Assembly (NCBI RefSeq): GCF_026626665.1
Contig: NZ_JAPNKE010000002.1
Coordinates: forward strand, 4,627,168-4,691,167
Direction of reading: 5' to 3'
From: Nannocystis pusilla
Lineage (GTDB): Bacteria; Myxococcota_A; Polyangia; Nannocystales; Nannocystaceae
Length of the DNA: 64,000 nucleotides
A program made the translations under genes and the position numbers. Within the stretch, counting starts at the first letter, position 1. Every line of letters begins with the position of its first letter. The notes under the pieces were generated by a model. That model did no database searches, had not been told where the DNA came from, and saw only the letters and a list, made by a program, of their open reading frames with translations. Positions 8,719 through 19,490 of this stretch are shown here, one piece after another.

Positions 8719-9582
8719 ATGCGGAACCCGTTTCCCGGTCATCGTCGCTACAGCATCACCCACCGCGCCGTGCAGCGCCTGCGCGAGCTCGTCCCCACGC
8801 TGGGGGAGGACGACGACGAGGCCCTGCGCGACCGCCTCGACCACGCGATCACCAACGCCGAGGACTCGGGCAAGGCCGTGCGCACGCTCGATGTCATGCT
8901 CGCCGAGCCGCAGATCTTGATCCCGCTCGAGAGCTTCGGCGACGTGCTCTACGCCATCATCAAGGAGGACACCGTCGTCACCGTGCTGCCGCGCGGCCAC
9001 GGCGAGGAGATCCTCCAGCGCGGTCAGGCGCTGGAGCAGCGGGTCGCCGCCGGCGAGCCTGCCCCGCGGCCCGGCGAGCGCGACGACGCGTGGGAGCGCC
9101 GGCGTTGGCGCCGCGACGCCCCGGCGCCGGTCATCGAGCGCGTGCGGGCCTCGGGCCCCGGCGAGCGCGCGGACGAGGTCCCCGGTGCGGCCGCGCCGGC
9201 GAGCGACGAGGTCCCCGCCGCGAGCGCCGCGCCCGAGGTCGCCGAGCCCGCCGCCCCCGCCGAGCCCGAGATCATCACCCGGCCCACGCGCGCGCCCGAC
9301 GCGGCCGCCCGTCGCGTGGTCGGGGGCCAGCGGATCATCGCCGGCGCCGCGGCCCAGCCGCCGGAGCGCAAGCGGCCGAGCAACCCGATCGCCGAGGCCC
9401 TCGCCCGCGGCTTGGCGCTCGGCAAGCGGCGCGCGGCCACCCGCGCGCTCGGCGAGGCTTTGCGCGAGCAGCCGGCCGACGCCTCCCTGCAGCCGCTGTG
9501 GAACCTGCTCGGCGAGAAGGGTCTGCCCGAGGCGCTCACCGTCGGCGACCTCGTGGCCGCCGTGCGCGGTCTGCCCGGCTGA
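8719..9582 (+). CDS. Conserved-looking protein of unknown function
   Basis: 287 residues. The first 105 form a compact domain (RYSITHRAVQRLRELVPTLG, then DRLDHAITNAEDSGKAVRTL, and an AIIKEDTVVTVLPRG strand region). It is followed by about 110 residues of Ala/Pro/Glu-rich linker and a Lys/Arg-rich helical tail ending LTVGDLVAAVRGLPG. The N-terminal domain is reminiscent of small nuclease or toxin folds, but no catalytic signature is clear and I do not assign one. It has no signal peptide, so it is probably cytoplasmic. Confidence 0.65.
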   Translation: MRNPFPGHRRYSITHRAVQRLRELVPTLGEDDDEALRDRLDHAITNAEDSGKAVRTLDVMLAEPQILIPLESFGDVLYAIIKEDTVVTVLPRGHGEEILQRGQALEQRVAAGEPAPRPGERDDAWERRRWRRDAPAPVIERVRASGPGERADEVPGAAAPASDEVPAASAAPEVAEPAAPAEPEIITRPTRAPDAAARRVVGGQRIIAGAAAQPPERKRPSNPIAEALARGLALGKRRAATRALGEALREQPADASLQPLWNLLGEKGLPEALTVGDLVAAVRGLPG

Positions 9583-9800
9583 GCATCCCTTTGCACACCT
9601 CGCGGCCGGTTCGTCCGACGGCTGCAGCTCCGGCCCGGTCCGCCTCAGGCGCGCCGGGCCGGCTGCGTTTTGCGAAATCGAGGTCGGCCCCCGGTGTTCC
9701 CCGGCGCGAACGCGCGCGCGGCGAGACGACGATCGCGGGATGGGGGCCGGCATCGCCCCGCTTTCACGCGCCTGGGGTATGCTGACACGACCCGTCATTC

Positions 9801-11675
<1,875 letters not shown>

Positions 11676-11683
11676 CCCGCGAG

Positions 11684-11749
11684 GGACATGCTCTCGGGGA
11701 CATGCCCCGCGAGACATGGCCCAGCGGACATGCTCCTTGGAGCATGTCC
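11684..11749. repeat. 14-bp CATG array, 5 units
   Basis: CATG at 11687, 11701, 11715, 11729 and 11743, all exactly 14 bp apart, right after the kinase stop codon. Flanks follow RRR before and mostly YYY after each CATG. Confidence 0.9.
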
Positions 11750-11774
11750 ACTGCGACCGCCCGCTTCGCAGCCG

Positions 11775-11992
11775 CGACGAATCGCCCCGCCTCGCCGCCC
11801 GCGCCTCCGACCGACTCCGGGGCCCCTCCCGCCCCGCCTCGCGGCCGCGACGGATCGCCCCGCCTCGCCGCTCGCGCCTCCGGCCGACTCCGGGGCCCCT
11901 CTCGCCCCGCCTCTCGCCCGTGACGGATCGCCCGCCTCGCCGCTCGCGCCTCCGACCGACTCCGGGGCCCCTCCCGCCCCGCCTCGCGGCGG
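11775..11992. repeat. About 73-bp tandem repeat, 3 copies
   Basis: Three consecutive, slightly diverged copies (11775-11847, 11848-11920, 11921-11992), each running from a CGACGGATCGCCC-like start through CGACTCCGGGGCCCCT to a CCCCGCCTCGCGG end. No gene is in this 400-base gap. The copies differ by point changes and one single-base gap. Confidence 0.85.
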
Positions 11993-12079
11993 CCCTCTCC
12001 GCGGCTGTCCCTTCGGCCAGCTCTCCGCGCCACGTCCGGCGCGGGCGCGACCGGCCCGCGACATGACCCGCTCGCCCGC

Positions 12080-13844
12080 TCAGGCGCCGCCGGCCGCGGT
12101 CGCCAGGCGGGCGGCGTCGGCGACCGGCTGCAGCACCACTCGAGCGAGCCCGCGGAGCAGCGGCTCGCCCGCGATCACGCGCGCCAGCGGCGGGCTGTGG
12201 GCGTAGTAGAAGCGGACCAGATCGGCGCCGGTGGCCGAGGGCTTCAGCCAGGCGTCGCGGAAGGCCCGCAGGGCCGCGACCTGGGCGGCCCACGGGGCTC
12301 GAACGCCGCGGTGGCGACGAAGCAGAACGAGTCGACCGTCTGGAACTTCTGCGCGGTGGTCGTCGCGCTGACCGTGGCGATCGGGCTGTGGTTGGTGCAG
12401 CTGTCCTCGTAGAGCACCGCGAACTGGTAGGTGAAGTCGCCCCACAGCTGGGCGACCTCGACGGTGGTCGGCTGTCCGAGCGGCGGGAGCGTGGTCGGGT
12501 CGATCGGCGGCACCTCGTAGGCGCCGTCGAACACCTCCGACGTCCACGTGACGTCCTCGCCGGTGACGTGGCGGATCTTCAGCCGCGCCGGCCTGAACTC
12601 GGGGTCGTCCTGCCGCGGCACCACGAAGGTCAGGCGCACGCGGTCGAAGTCGACCACCTCGGCCTGCAGGTCGGTGATCGGCGGCAGCTCGCGCAGTGGC
12701 AGCTGCCCTGCCAGCCCTCGCCGTCGCTGTCGCCGCCGTCGAGCCCGTCCTCGCCGTACGAGAACACGCCCCAGCGGAACGTGTCGCCGTTCTTCGTCAT
12801 CGTCCGCAGGCGGTCGCCGCCGCTGCCGTCCGCCTCGCTGATCGTCGCGTCGCGCGGGTGGATCGTCCCGGTGGCCCCGTCCCAGTCGCCGTAGCCGCTG
12901 TAGCGGGTGGTGCCGGTGAAGCCGCGCTCGTTCGGGTCGAAGCGCACCTCGTACAGCACCGACGGCTGGCCCAGGTACTCGACCCCGTAGGTGCTGAGGC
13001 GCGGGTCGACGTAGTGGTCGTCCTCGCGGTCGAACGTGTAGGCCGCGTTCTGGTCGCGCTCGCGGCTGACCTCGACGCGGGCGGTCAGCGGGCCGCGGGC
13101 CGCCACCTCGGCCGGGATGAGGAACGCGGTGAACTCCTCGCGGTCGCCGACCGGCGTGGCCGCGGTGACGGAGTCGAGCTCGTTGATCGCCGCGTACTGC
13201 TTCGCGTCCGGCGAGTCGAGCATCGCGTCGAACACCATGAGGTCGTTGCGCGGCGGGTAGACGCTCTTGCCGCCCTCGGGGTCGAAGCGGCCCTTGTCGG
13301 TGCTGAAATTCTTCGGCGACGGGCACGTCATCGTGTCGACCACCACCGTCTCGTGCTCCGCCGGCGTCAGCGGGATGCAGAAGTAGTTCTCGGCGGTGCT
13401 GCTGTTCTCGTGCCAGCCGAGCGACTCGAGGTCGAGCGGCTCGCTGTCGAAGAAGATGATGCGCGGGTAGGTCTTGCCGGTGCGGTGGGCCCAGATCGGC
13501 AGCACCGACGGGCGCGGGCCGTAGGGCGCCCGCCAGCTCGACAGGAAGTCCCAGCGCCCCGGCCGGTTGCCGATCCCGTACTTGCCGGTCGCCTGGGTGA
13601 CGAGGACGTCGAGCGCGTGCTCGCCGTCCCTGTCCTCGAGCCAGATCGCCAGCTGCACGTCGGGCACCGGCGTGTAGTGGAACTCGACCAGGACCGGCTC
13701 GGCCGCCCCGGCGCGCGCGGGCGCCAGCGCCCAGGTCGCCGCCAGCAGCCCCGCGAGCGCTCGCCGCCGCGCGGCCGTCGTCACGGCCTGCGCCCTGAAG
13801 GCGGCGGGGTCCCTCCTCGCGCGGGCGACCATCGCCGGGACCAT
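12080..13844 (-). CDS. Secreted protein with CFI-box C-terminal tail (two frame breaks)
   Basis: A signal peptide (ALAGLLAATWALAPARAGA) begins from ATG 13844, ATG 13832 or the more signal-like GTG 13784. The body reads EPVLVEFHYTPVPDVQLAIW and later has a fibronectin-like region (FRPARLKIRHVTGEDVTW, then VAQLWGDFTYQFAVLYEDS). Adding one base near 12707 and one near 12300 gives a continuous frame ending in CFVATAAFG, PWAAQVAALRAFRDAW and LVRFYYAHSPPLARVI, the CFI-box-CTERM tail. The repaired tail matches that consensus closely, which supports both breaks being sequence errors. It is a probable envelope or exported protein with no enzymatic motif seen. Confidence 0.75.
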
Positions 13845-13962
13845 ACCACGCGGCCCCCGCCCGCGCTCGCCGACCTGCAGACGCGCGACCGACCTGGCGC
13901 CAGCGCGCGGACCGGGCCGGCCTCGCGCACGGTCCGCGTCAGGACCGACCTGCGCCCGGGGA

Positions 13963-14011
13963 CACGTCGCAAGAGCCAGGACCTTCAAGACATGTCCGAG
14001 CGGACATGCCC
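13963..14011. repeat. 14-bp CATG array, 4 units
   Basis: CACG, CAGG, CATG and CATG cores at 13963, 13977, 13991 and 14005. It abuts the stop codon of the glyoxalase gene (minus strand, stop at 14014). Confidence 0.75.
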
Positions 14012-14013
14012 TT

Positions 14014-14409
<396 letters not shown>

Positions 14410-14412
14410 GGT

Positions 14413-15233
14413 TCACTTCCCGCTGGGCTTGGCAGTGACTGCGCCGGCGGCCGGCGCGGCCGGGGCCGCGGCGCTGGGCGAGCCGGTGGCCGGACCTGCG
14501 GCCGCGCGCAGGGCCGCCTCGACGAAGCTGTCCGCCTTGCCCATCTCGGTCACGAGTTGGTCGCAGTTGGCGTAGTCCTTGATCGTCACGAAGTTCTCGG
14601 GCGGGTCGCGGAACTGGATCGGGTCGGCCTTGAGCGTGACCTCGCCGCCCCACGGCACCAGCTTGGTGGTCGACACGCCGGGCGCGTTGACCAGCGCGAC
14701 CGCCACGCACGAGTTGTTCTGGCGCGTGAACAGCACCCCGATCGACATCGCGTCGCAGCCGGCCTTGGGGCACACGCGCTCGGGCGACGGGCGCACGTCG
14801 ACCGGCCGCCCGGGCAGCGCCTTCTCGACCAGCTGCTTCATCTTCTGCTGGATCTGCTGGCCGTAGGCCTGGTTCTCGGCCGCGATCGCGCTGGGGATGA
14901 TGCGGGGGAACAGCACCACCACCCCGCCGGCCACCCCCTTCGAGTGCGAGATCTCGGGGGCCAGGAAGCGCGTGTCGTTCGGCGAACCCGCGGCCACGCC
15001 GGTGCCCGCGCCGTTCTGGCCGCTCGCCGGGTCCGTGGTGCCGCCAGCCGCGCCGCCGCTCTGCGCGTCGCCCGGGGTGGTCCCCCCGTCGGGCGGGGGC
15101 GGGCCGCCGATCGTCGGGCCGGTGCCGCCGCCGGCGGTGTTGTCGGGGGCGGGGTCGTGCTGCCCGACGTGGTCGGGCTGCAACCCAGGCTCACGGCGGC
15201 GAGGACGAGGGCGAGGCGGGGGGTCGAGAGCAT
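14413..15233 (-). CDS. Lipoprotein of unknown function (frame break near 15152)
   Basis: From ATG 15233 the leader ALVLAAVSLGC is a clear lipoprotein signal. It runs into a Thr/Pro linker where the frame breaks in a run of four G/C; one more base gives TTPAPDNTAGGGTG and a continuous protein. The folded part has FLAPEISHSKGVAGGVVVLF and QIQQKMKQLVEKALPGR. It also has Cys residues in VCPKAGCDAMSIGVLFTRQ and ENFVTIKDYANCDQLV. No family recognised. It is transcribed towards gloA. Confidence 0.65.
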
Positions 15234-15383
15234 GGCCTCGATTGTACGAAAACGGCCCGTCCACGGCGAGAATTCGCCGGACCGGCCGGAGCTGCGGGCC
15301 CGGGTGGGGCCGTCTCGCCGCGGCTTTTCGCGATCATGTTCGATTTCGCCCCTCTTCGAGTACGCTGGTCGGACAGCGTCCTC

Positions 15384-16064
15384 ATGAAGCGCAGCGAAAA
15401 GGCCCTCAAGATCCAGGCCGTCCTCGACCGCCTCTACCCGCAGCCCGCGGTCCCGCTGCTGCACGGCGATCCTTTCACCTTGTTGGTCGCGGTCGTCCTG
15501 TCGGCGCAGACCACCGACGCGCGGGTCAACCTCGTCACCCCGGAGCTGTTCCGCCGCGCGCCGACGCCCGAGGCGATGGCGGGCCTGAGCGAGGCCGAGA
15601 TCCTCGGACTCATCCGCACCTGCGGCCTCGCGCCGGCCAAGGCCAAGAACATCCGCCGGCTGTCGCAGCTGCTGCTCGAGCGCCACGGAGGACATGTCCC
15701 GAAGGACATGGCCGCGCTCGAGGCCTTGCCGGGCGTCGGCCACAAGACCGCCAGCGTCGTCATGATCCAGGCGTTCGGCGTGCCGGCCTTCCCGGTCGAC
15801 ACCCACATCCACCGCCTGGCCGCCCGCTGGGGCCTGTCCGACGGCACCACCGTCGAGAGGACCGAGGCCGACCTCAAGGCGCTGTGGCCGGCCGACGCGT
15901 GGGCCAAGCTCCACCTGCAGATCATCTACTTCGGCCGCGAGTACTGCCCCGCCCGCGGCCACGACCCCAAGGTGTGCCCGATCTGCTCGTGGGCCGGCGT
16001 CAAGACCCGCCTGGCCGCCGAGGCCCGCGCCCGCGCGGCCGCCCGCGTCGCCGCGTCCGAGTGA
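15384..16064 (+). CDS. nth: Endonuclease III (DNA glycosylase/AP lyase)
   Basis: 226 residues from ATG 15384. It removes oxidised pyrimidines and cleaves abasic sites in base-excision repair. The helix-hairpin-helix ALEALPGVGHKTASVV carries the catalytic Lys, and FPVDTHIHRLA the catalytic Asp. The cluster region is EYCPARGHDPKVCPICSW with only three Cys and wider spacing than the usual C-x6-C-x2-C-x5-C, so the 4Fe-4S cluster may be altered or absent. The codons for HVPKDM contain a 14-bp-spaced CATG pair (15693, 15707), one of the repeat family's coding occurrences. Confidence 0.92.
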   Translation: MKRSEKALKIQAVLDRLYPQPAVPLLHGDPFTLLVAVVLSAQTTDARVNLVTPELFRRAPTPEAMAGLSEAEILGLIRTCGLAPAKAKNIRRLSQLLLERHGGHVPKDMAALEALPGVGHKTASVVMIQAFGVPAFPVDTHIHRLAARWGLSDGTTVERTEADLKALWPADAWAKLHLQIIYFGREYCPARGHDPKVCPICSWAGVKTRLAAEARARAAARVAASE

Positions 16065-16079
16065 CGGCGGCGCGGCCGG

Positions 16080-16153
16080 CAGGTGCATTCGGGCATGTCC
16101 CACAGAACATGGCCGGACGGGCATGTTCTCCCGAACATGTTCCTCGAAACAGG
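16080..16153. repeat. 14-bp CATG array, 6 units
   Basis: CAGG at 16080, CATG at 16094, 16108, 16122 and 16136, and CAGG at 16150. It starts 16 bp after the nth stop. Units such as TTCtcccGAA show the internal dyad. Confidence 0.9.
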
Positions 16154-16312
16154 CGGACAACGCCCGCGCCTGAGCTCGTGCGACCCGCGGCCCCCCTGAA
16201 CCAGGCGGACACCGCCTGAGCCCTTCGAGTCGCCGCCCACGCCTGAGCCCGCGCGGGCCCCCGCCCGCCTCCGGCCCGCGCGGAGCACCGCTCGGCCTCA
16301 CGCGCGCAGCCG

Positions 16313-17203
16313 TCACGCCGCGCGCGGGTCGGTCCGTCGCAGCGCCCGGATCACCGCCAGCACCTGCGGCGGCGGATCGGGGCGGACCACCGCCGCCAGC
16401 GTCCAGGCCGCGCTGAGCTGCCGCACCGGGCGCAGGGCCACCGCGAGGTCCGCGTGGGCCTCGCTGGCGCGGCGCGGGACCAGCGAGATCCCGCGGCCCG
16501 CGGCGACCTGGCTCAGCGCCTCGCGCAGGCTCGGGCCGACCGTCTCGATCCGCGGCATCAGCCGCCCGCGCGCGAAGTGCCCGAGGATCTCGTCGTGGCG
16601 CTCGGGCATCGCCCGCCGCGGGAACAGCACCAGCCGCTCCGCCGCCAGCGCCGCCAGCGACACGCGGGTCTCCTGCGCCAGCGCGTGCCCGGCCGGGACC
16701 GCGGCGACCAGCTCGTCGGTCAGCACCGGCAACGCGATCAGCGGGCCCTCGTCGTGCTCGAACGGCAGGAACACCAGCGCGAGGTCGAGGGCGCCGCTGC
16801 GGATCGCCTGACCCGCCTTGCGCGGCAGCACCGGCGTCACCTCGAGCGAGACGCGGCGCCGCAGCGACGCCAGCACCCGCGCCGCCCGCGGATGCGACAG
16901 GTACTCCGGCAGCACGTGACCGACCCGCAGCACGTCGCGCGGCCGGCCCATCGCGCGGACGTCGACGCGCGCCTGCTCGAGCGCCGCCAGGATCTTGCGC
17001 GCGTGACGGACCAGCCGCTTGCCGGCCGGCGTCGGTTCGGCCCCCTCGTGGCCGCGGGCCAGCAGCGTCACGCCGAGCTCCTCCTCGAGCTCGTGGACCG
17101 CCCGCGTCAGCGGCGGCTGCGACACGTGCAGCGCCCGCGACGCGGCGCGAAAGCCCTGCTCGTCGACGACCGCGAGGAAATACCGGAGCTGGCGCAGGTC
17201 CAT
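16313..17203 (-). CDS. LysR-type transcriptional regulator
   Basis: 296 residues, standard length. The N-terminal winged helix reads MDLRQLRYFLAVVDEQGFRA, then ALHVSQPPLTRAVHELEEEL, and a periplasmic-binding-like effector domain fills the rest (IRSGALDLALVFLPFEHDEG). The effector is unknown. A perfect dyad with the LysR T-N11-A pattern lies directly before its start codon, pointing to autoregulation. The divergent gene is a beta-helix lipoprotein, which may or may not be a target. Confidence 0.92.
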   Translation of the reverse strand: MDLRQLRYFLAVVDEQGFRAASRALHVSQPPLTRAVHELEEELGVTLLARGHEGAEPTPAGKRLVRHARKILAALEQARVDVRAMGRPRDVLRVGHVLPEYLSHPRAARVLASLRRRVSLEVTPVLPRKAGQAIRSGALDLALVFLPFEHDEGPLIALPVLTDELVAAVPAGHALAQETRVSLAALAAERLVLFPRRAMPERHDEILGHFARGRLMPRIETVGPSLREALSQVAAGRGISLVPRRASEAHADLAVALRPVRQLSAAWTLAAVVRPDPPPQVLAVIRALRRTDPRAA

Positions 17204-17228
17204 GGGTGATACTTCGAGCGTATCACCC
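17204..17228 (-). promoter_or_regulatory. LysR-box dyad abutting the lysR-type start codon
   Basis: GGGTGATAC (17204-17212), a 7-nt spacer, then the exact complement GTATCACCC (17220-17228). T17210 and A17222 fit T-N11-A. The left arm ends at the ATG of the regulator, so binding should block or time its own expression. Confidence 0.75.
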
Positions 17229-17296
17229 CGGCGAACAAAGTATGCCGGCCCCGCTGCGGCCTGCGCCTATGCTGCCGGCCGACCCGGAGGTGGACG

Positions 17297-18763
17297 ATGC
17301 GCGTAGCAATGCAGACGGTGTTGTGGATGGGCGTTTGCGGCCTCGGCGGCTGCCAGCAGGACGCGGGGGACGCGAGCCTCACGGACGGCTCGAGCGCGAC
17401 GGTCACCGGCGCGGACCCGACCGGCGAGCCCGACACGACGACCGGCGAGAGCGAGCCCGGGGCCGTCACCACCTCCGCCTCTGTCACGTCCTCGACCACC
17501 GGAGCCGACCCCGGCGACGGCCCGGACACCGGCACGAGCACCACGGGCGCCGACACGGCCGACGACACCGGCGGCGTGGACCCCGAGGAGGACGAGGACC
17601 CGCGCGGCTGCGCCGCCCCGCCGAAGCCCGGCACGATCCTCTACACCGCGCCCGGCTACCCGCAGAAGACCCCGCAGGCGCGGATCTCGGCGATGCTCGC
17701 CGACGCCGCGAAGCAGCCGATCTACAGCCCGCCGGCCTACCCGCTCGGGTTCGGGCCCACGGCCGAGCAGGGCGTGGTGCGGATCGCCTACGACCCGCAG
17801 GATCTGCCCGACGCGGGCGTCAACCGGATCCGCCTGACCGGACCTATCACCTTCGTCGACGGCGTGCGGCTCGAGATCGACGCCGGCGTCACCCTCGTCG
17901 ACGCCCAGACCAGCAACGGCTCCCTCGTCGACTGGCGCGGCGCCGCCGACAAGCCGCTGCGCAACGTCACCTTGACGGTCGGCGACGCTTGCCGCGGCGA
18001 GGGCCGGCGCAAGGGCAAGTTCGTGGTCGACCGCCAGAGCGAGCTCGACAAGGACCTCTCGACCCGCTTCGTGTGGGTCGAGAACGCCGAGCGCTGGCTG
18101 CTCGAGTCGGTCCACACCCTGGACCACCCCGAGCACGTCGACAAGACCCCGGGCGAGCCCGGCGGCGGCACCGGCGGTCCGGTCGTGCTGTTCCGCGGCC
18201 TCACCGAGGCGACCACCCCGCGCTTCGGCGTCTACCGCAACCACTCGAACGAGGCCTCCGCGGCCGGCTGGGGTCCCAACCAGATCGCCGCGCTCGCCGA
18301 TTCCTACATCGGCCGGATCTGGACCGACGGCGGCACCGCCCTGCGCTTCGAGTCGAGCCTCGACACCCCGGGCAACCACCGCGTGACCGCCGAGTACATC
18401 TTCGGCCAGAACGGCAACGGCGTGGTCAGCTTCTCGCCGCACACAAGCCACAGCGACGAGGTCCACGTCAGTCAGGTCTTCGGCGTCAGCATGTACGCCG
18501 GCGTGACGATCGTGAAGGGCGAGGGCGGCGAGTTCACCGCCTCGTCGATCACCGGCGGCTGCGTCGTCGCCGGCGACACCGCCCAGAGCCCCAAGGCCGA
18601 CGTGCCCTACCCCGGCGACGACCCGTCGCAGACCGTCATCTACGACGTGAGCGGCGGCGGCGTGACCACCAGCGGCATCGGCCACTCGGGCAAATTCGTC
18701 GGCGGCGCCAATGGCGATCCCGCCGTCCCCTGCTCGCTGAAGATCGCCACCGGCGCGTTCTGA
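17297..18763 (+). CDS. Lipoprotein with right-handed beta-helix-like body
   Basis: 488 residues. The lipobox GLGGC is followed by about 90 residues of Thr/Gly/Asp-rich linker. The body contains strand-rich repeats typical of parallel beta-helix (pectate-lyase-like) surfaces: NRIRLTGPITFVDGVRLEID, NVTLTVGDAC, then NHRVTAEYIFGQNGNGVVSF, and later EGGEFTASSITGGCVVAG. No catalytic triad or carbohydrate-binding motif is clear, so enzyme activity is not claimed. Probably displayed on the outer membrane. Confidence 0.75.
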   Translation: MRVAMQTVLWMGVCGLGGCQQDAGDASLTDGSSATVTGADPTGEPDTTTGESEPGAVTTSASVTSSTTGADPGDGPDTGTSTTGADTADDTGGVDPEEDEDPRGCAAPPKPGTILYTAPGYPQKTPQARISAMLADAAKQPIYSPPAYPLGFGPTAEQGVVRIAYDPQDLPDAGVNRIRLTGPITFVDGVRLEIDAGVTLVDAQTSNGSLVDWRGAADKPLRNVTLTVGDACRGEGRRKGKFVVDRQSELDKDLSTRFVWVENAERWLLESVHTLDHPEHVDKTPGEPGGGTGGPVVLFRGLTEATTPRFGVYRNHSNEASAAGWGPNQIAALADSYIGRIWTDGGTALRFESSLDTPGNHRVTAEYIFGQNGNGVVSFSPHTSHSDEVHVSQVFGVSMYAGVTIVKGEGGEFTASSITGGCVVAGDTAQSPKADVPYPGDDPSQTVIYDVSGGGVTTSGIGHSGKFVGGANGDPAVPCSLKIATGAF

Positions 18764-18764
18764 G

Positions 18765-18910
18765 CCCCCGGCGGGCCCGTCCGGCGACCTGCAGACGGAG
18801 ATCCCGGCGGACCCGCCCGGCCACCCGCAGGCCGGCGGACCCTCCGGCGACCTGCGGCCGGGACATCCCGGCGGACCCCTCCGGCGACCTGCAGGGCGAG
18901 ACACCCCGGC
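18765..18910. repeat. About 36-bp imperfect tandem repeat, 4 copies
   Basis: Four consecutive copies of a CCCGGCGGACCC/TCCGGCGACCTGCAG pattern begin 2 bp after the lipoprotein stop codon (starts about 18765, 18803, 18832 and 18867). The copies vary from about 29 to 38 bp in length. No gene lies in the 18764-19089 gap. Confidence 0.75.
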
Positions 18911-19010
18911 GGGCACGAGCGACGGCGCGGCCCGGCATGGCCCGCCGCCCCCTCCCGCACGCGACGCGCCTGCACGCCGCCCGCTCGCGTGATTGGACGG
19001 CGATCGCCCG

Positions 19011-19088
19011 TGACATGTCCCGCAGGTCATGCTCTCGAGGCGCTGCCTCTTTGCACATGTTCGAAAAACATGCTCTTCGAACATGTCC
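19011..19088. repeat. CATG array with mixed 14- and 13-bp spacing
   Basis: CATG at 19014, 19028, a degenerate GCTG at 19042, then CATG at 19056, 19069 and 19082. The last two intervals are 13 bp; one crosses a run of five A, so missing bases in the assembly are possible. It abuts the stop codon at 19090. Confidence 0.8.
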
Positions 19089-19089
19089 T

Positions 19090-19437
19090 TCAAGCCCGAT
19101 CGAGATAGCGGCTCGCGGCCAGCGGCCCGAGCGCGGCCTCGGCGAGGGTTCGCACCGTGCGGCCGATCTCGCGGCGCACGCCCGGGTCGGCGAACATGCC
19201 CGGCGGCAGCAGCGAGGCGACGAACTTGGCGCTGCGGATCCGCAGCGCGTCGGCGCGGGTCAGGCTGCCCTGCGAGGTGGGCTCCAGGTCGTGGCTGTGC
19301 TCGTCGTCGACGCTCGCCAGCGCCGCCACGAACTCGGCCCGCGCCGACGTGAGGTCGAGGCGCGGGCCGTCGGGGTGGAGGCGCCGGAGCAGCGCCTCGA
19401 GGCCGTCACACAGGTCGGACAGCGCCCGCTCGTCCAT
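19090..19437 (-). CDS. Small cytoplasmic protein, unknown function
   Basis: 115 residues from ATG 19437. Helix-rich and soluble: LSDLCDGLEALLRRLHPDG, then SARAEFVAALASVDDEHSHD and a basic C-terminus. No signal peptide, no domain recognised. Codon composition matches the neighbours. It could form an operon with the larger lipoprotein gene ending 54 bp upstream on the same strand. Confidence 0.6.
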   Translation of the reverse strand: MDERALSDLCDGLEALLRRLHPDGPRLDLTSARAEFVAALASVDDEHSHDLEPTSQGSLTRADALRIRSAKFVASLLPPGMFADPGVRREIGRTVRTLAEAALGPLAASRYLDRA

Positions 19438-19490
19438 GGCCGGCAGCATACGCCGCCGGCCCGGCGGGCACGAGCCCGAGGGGCGCGAAC

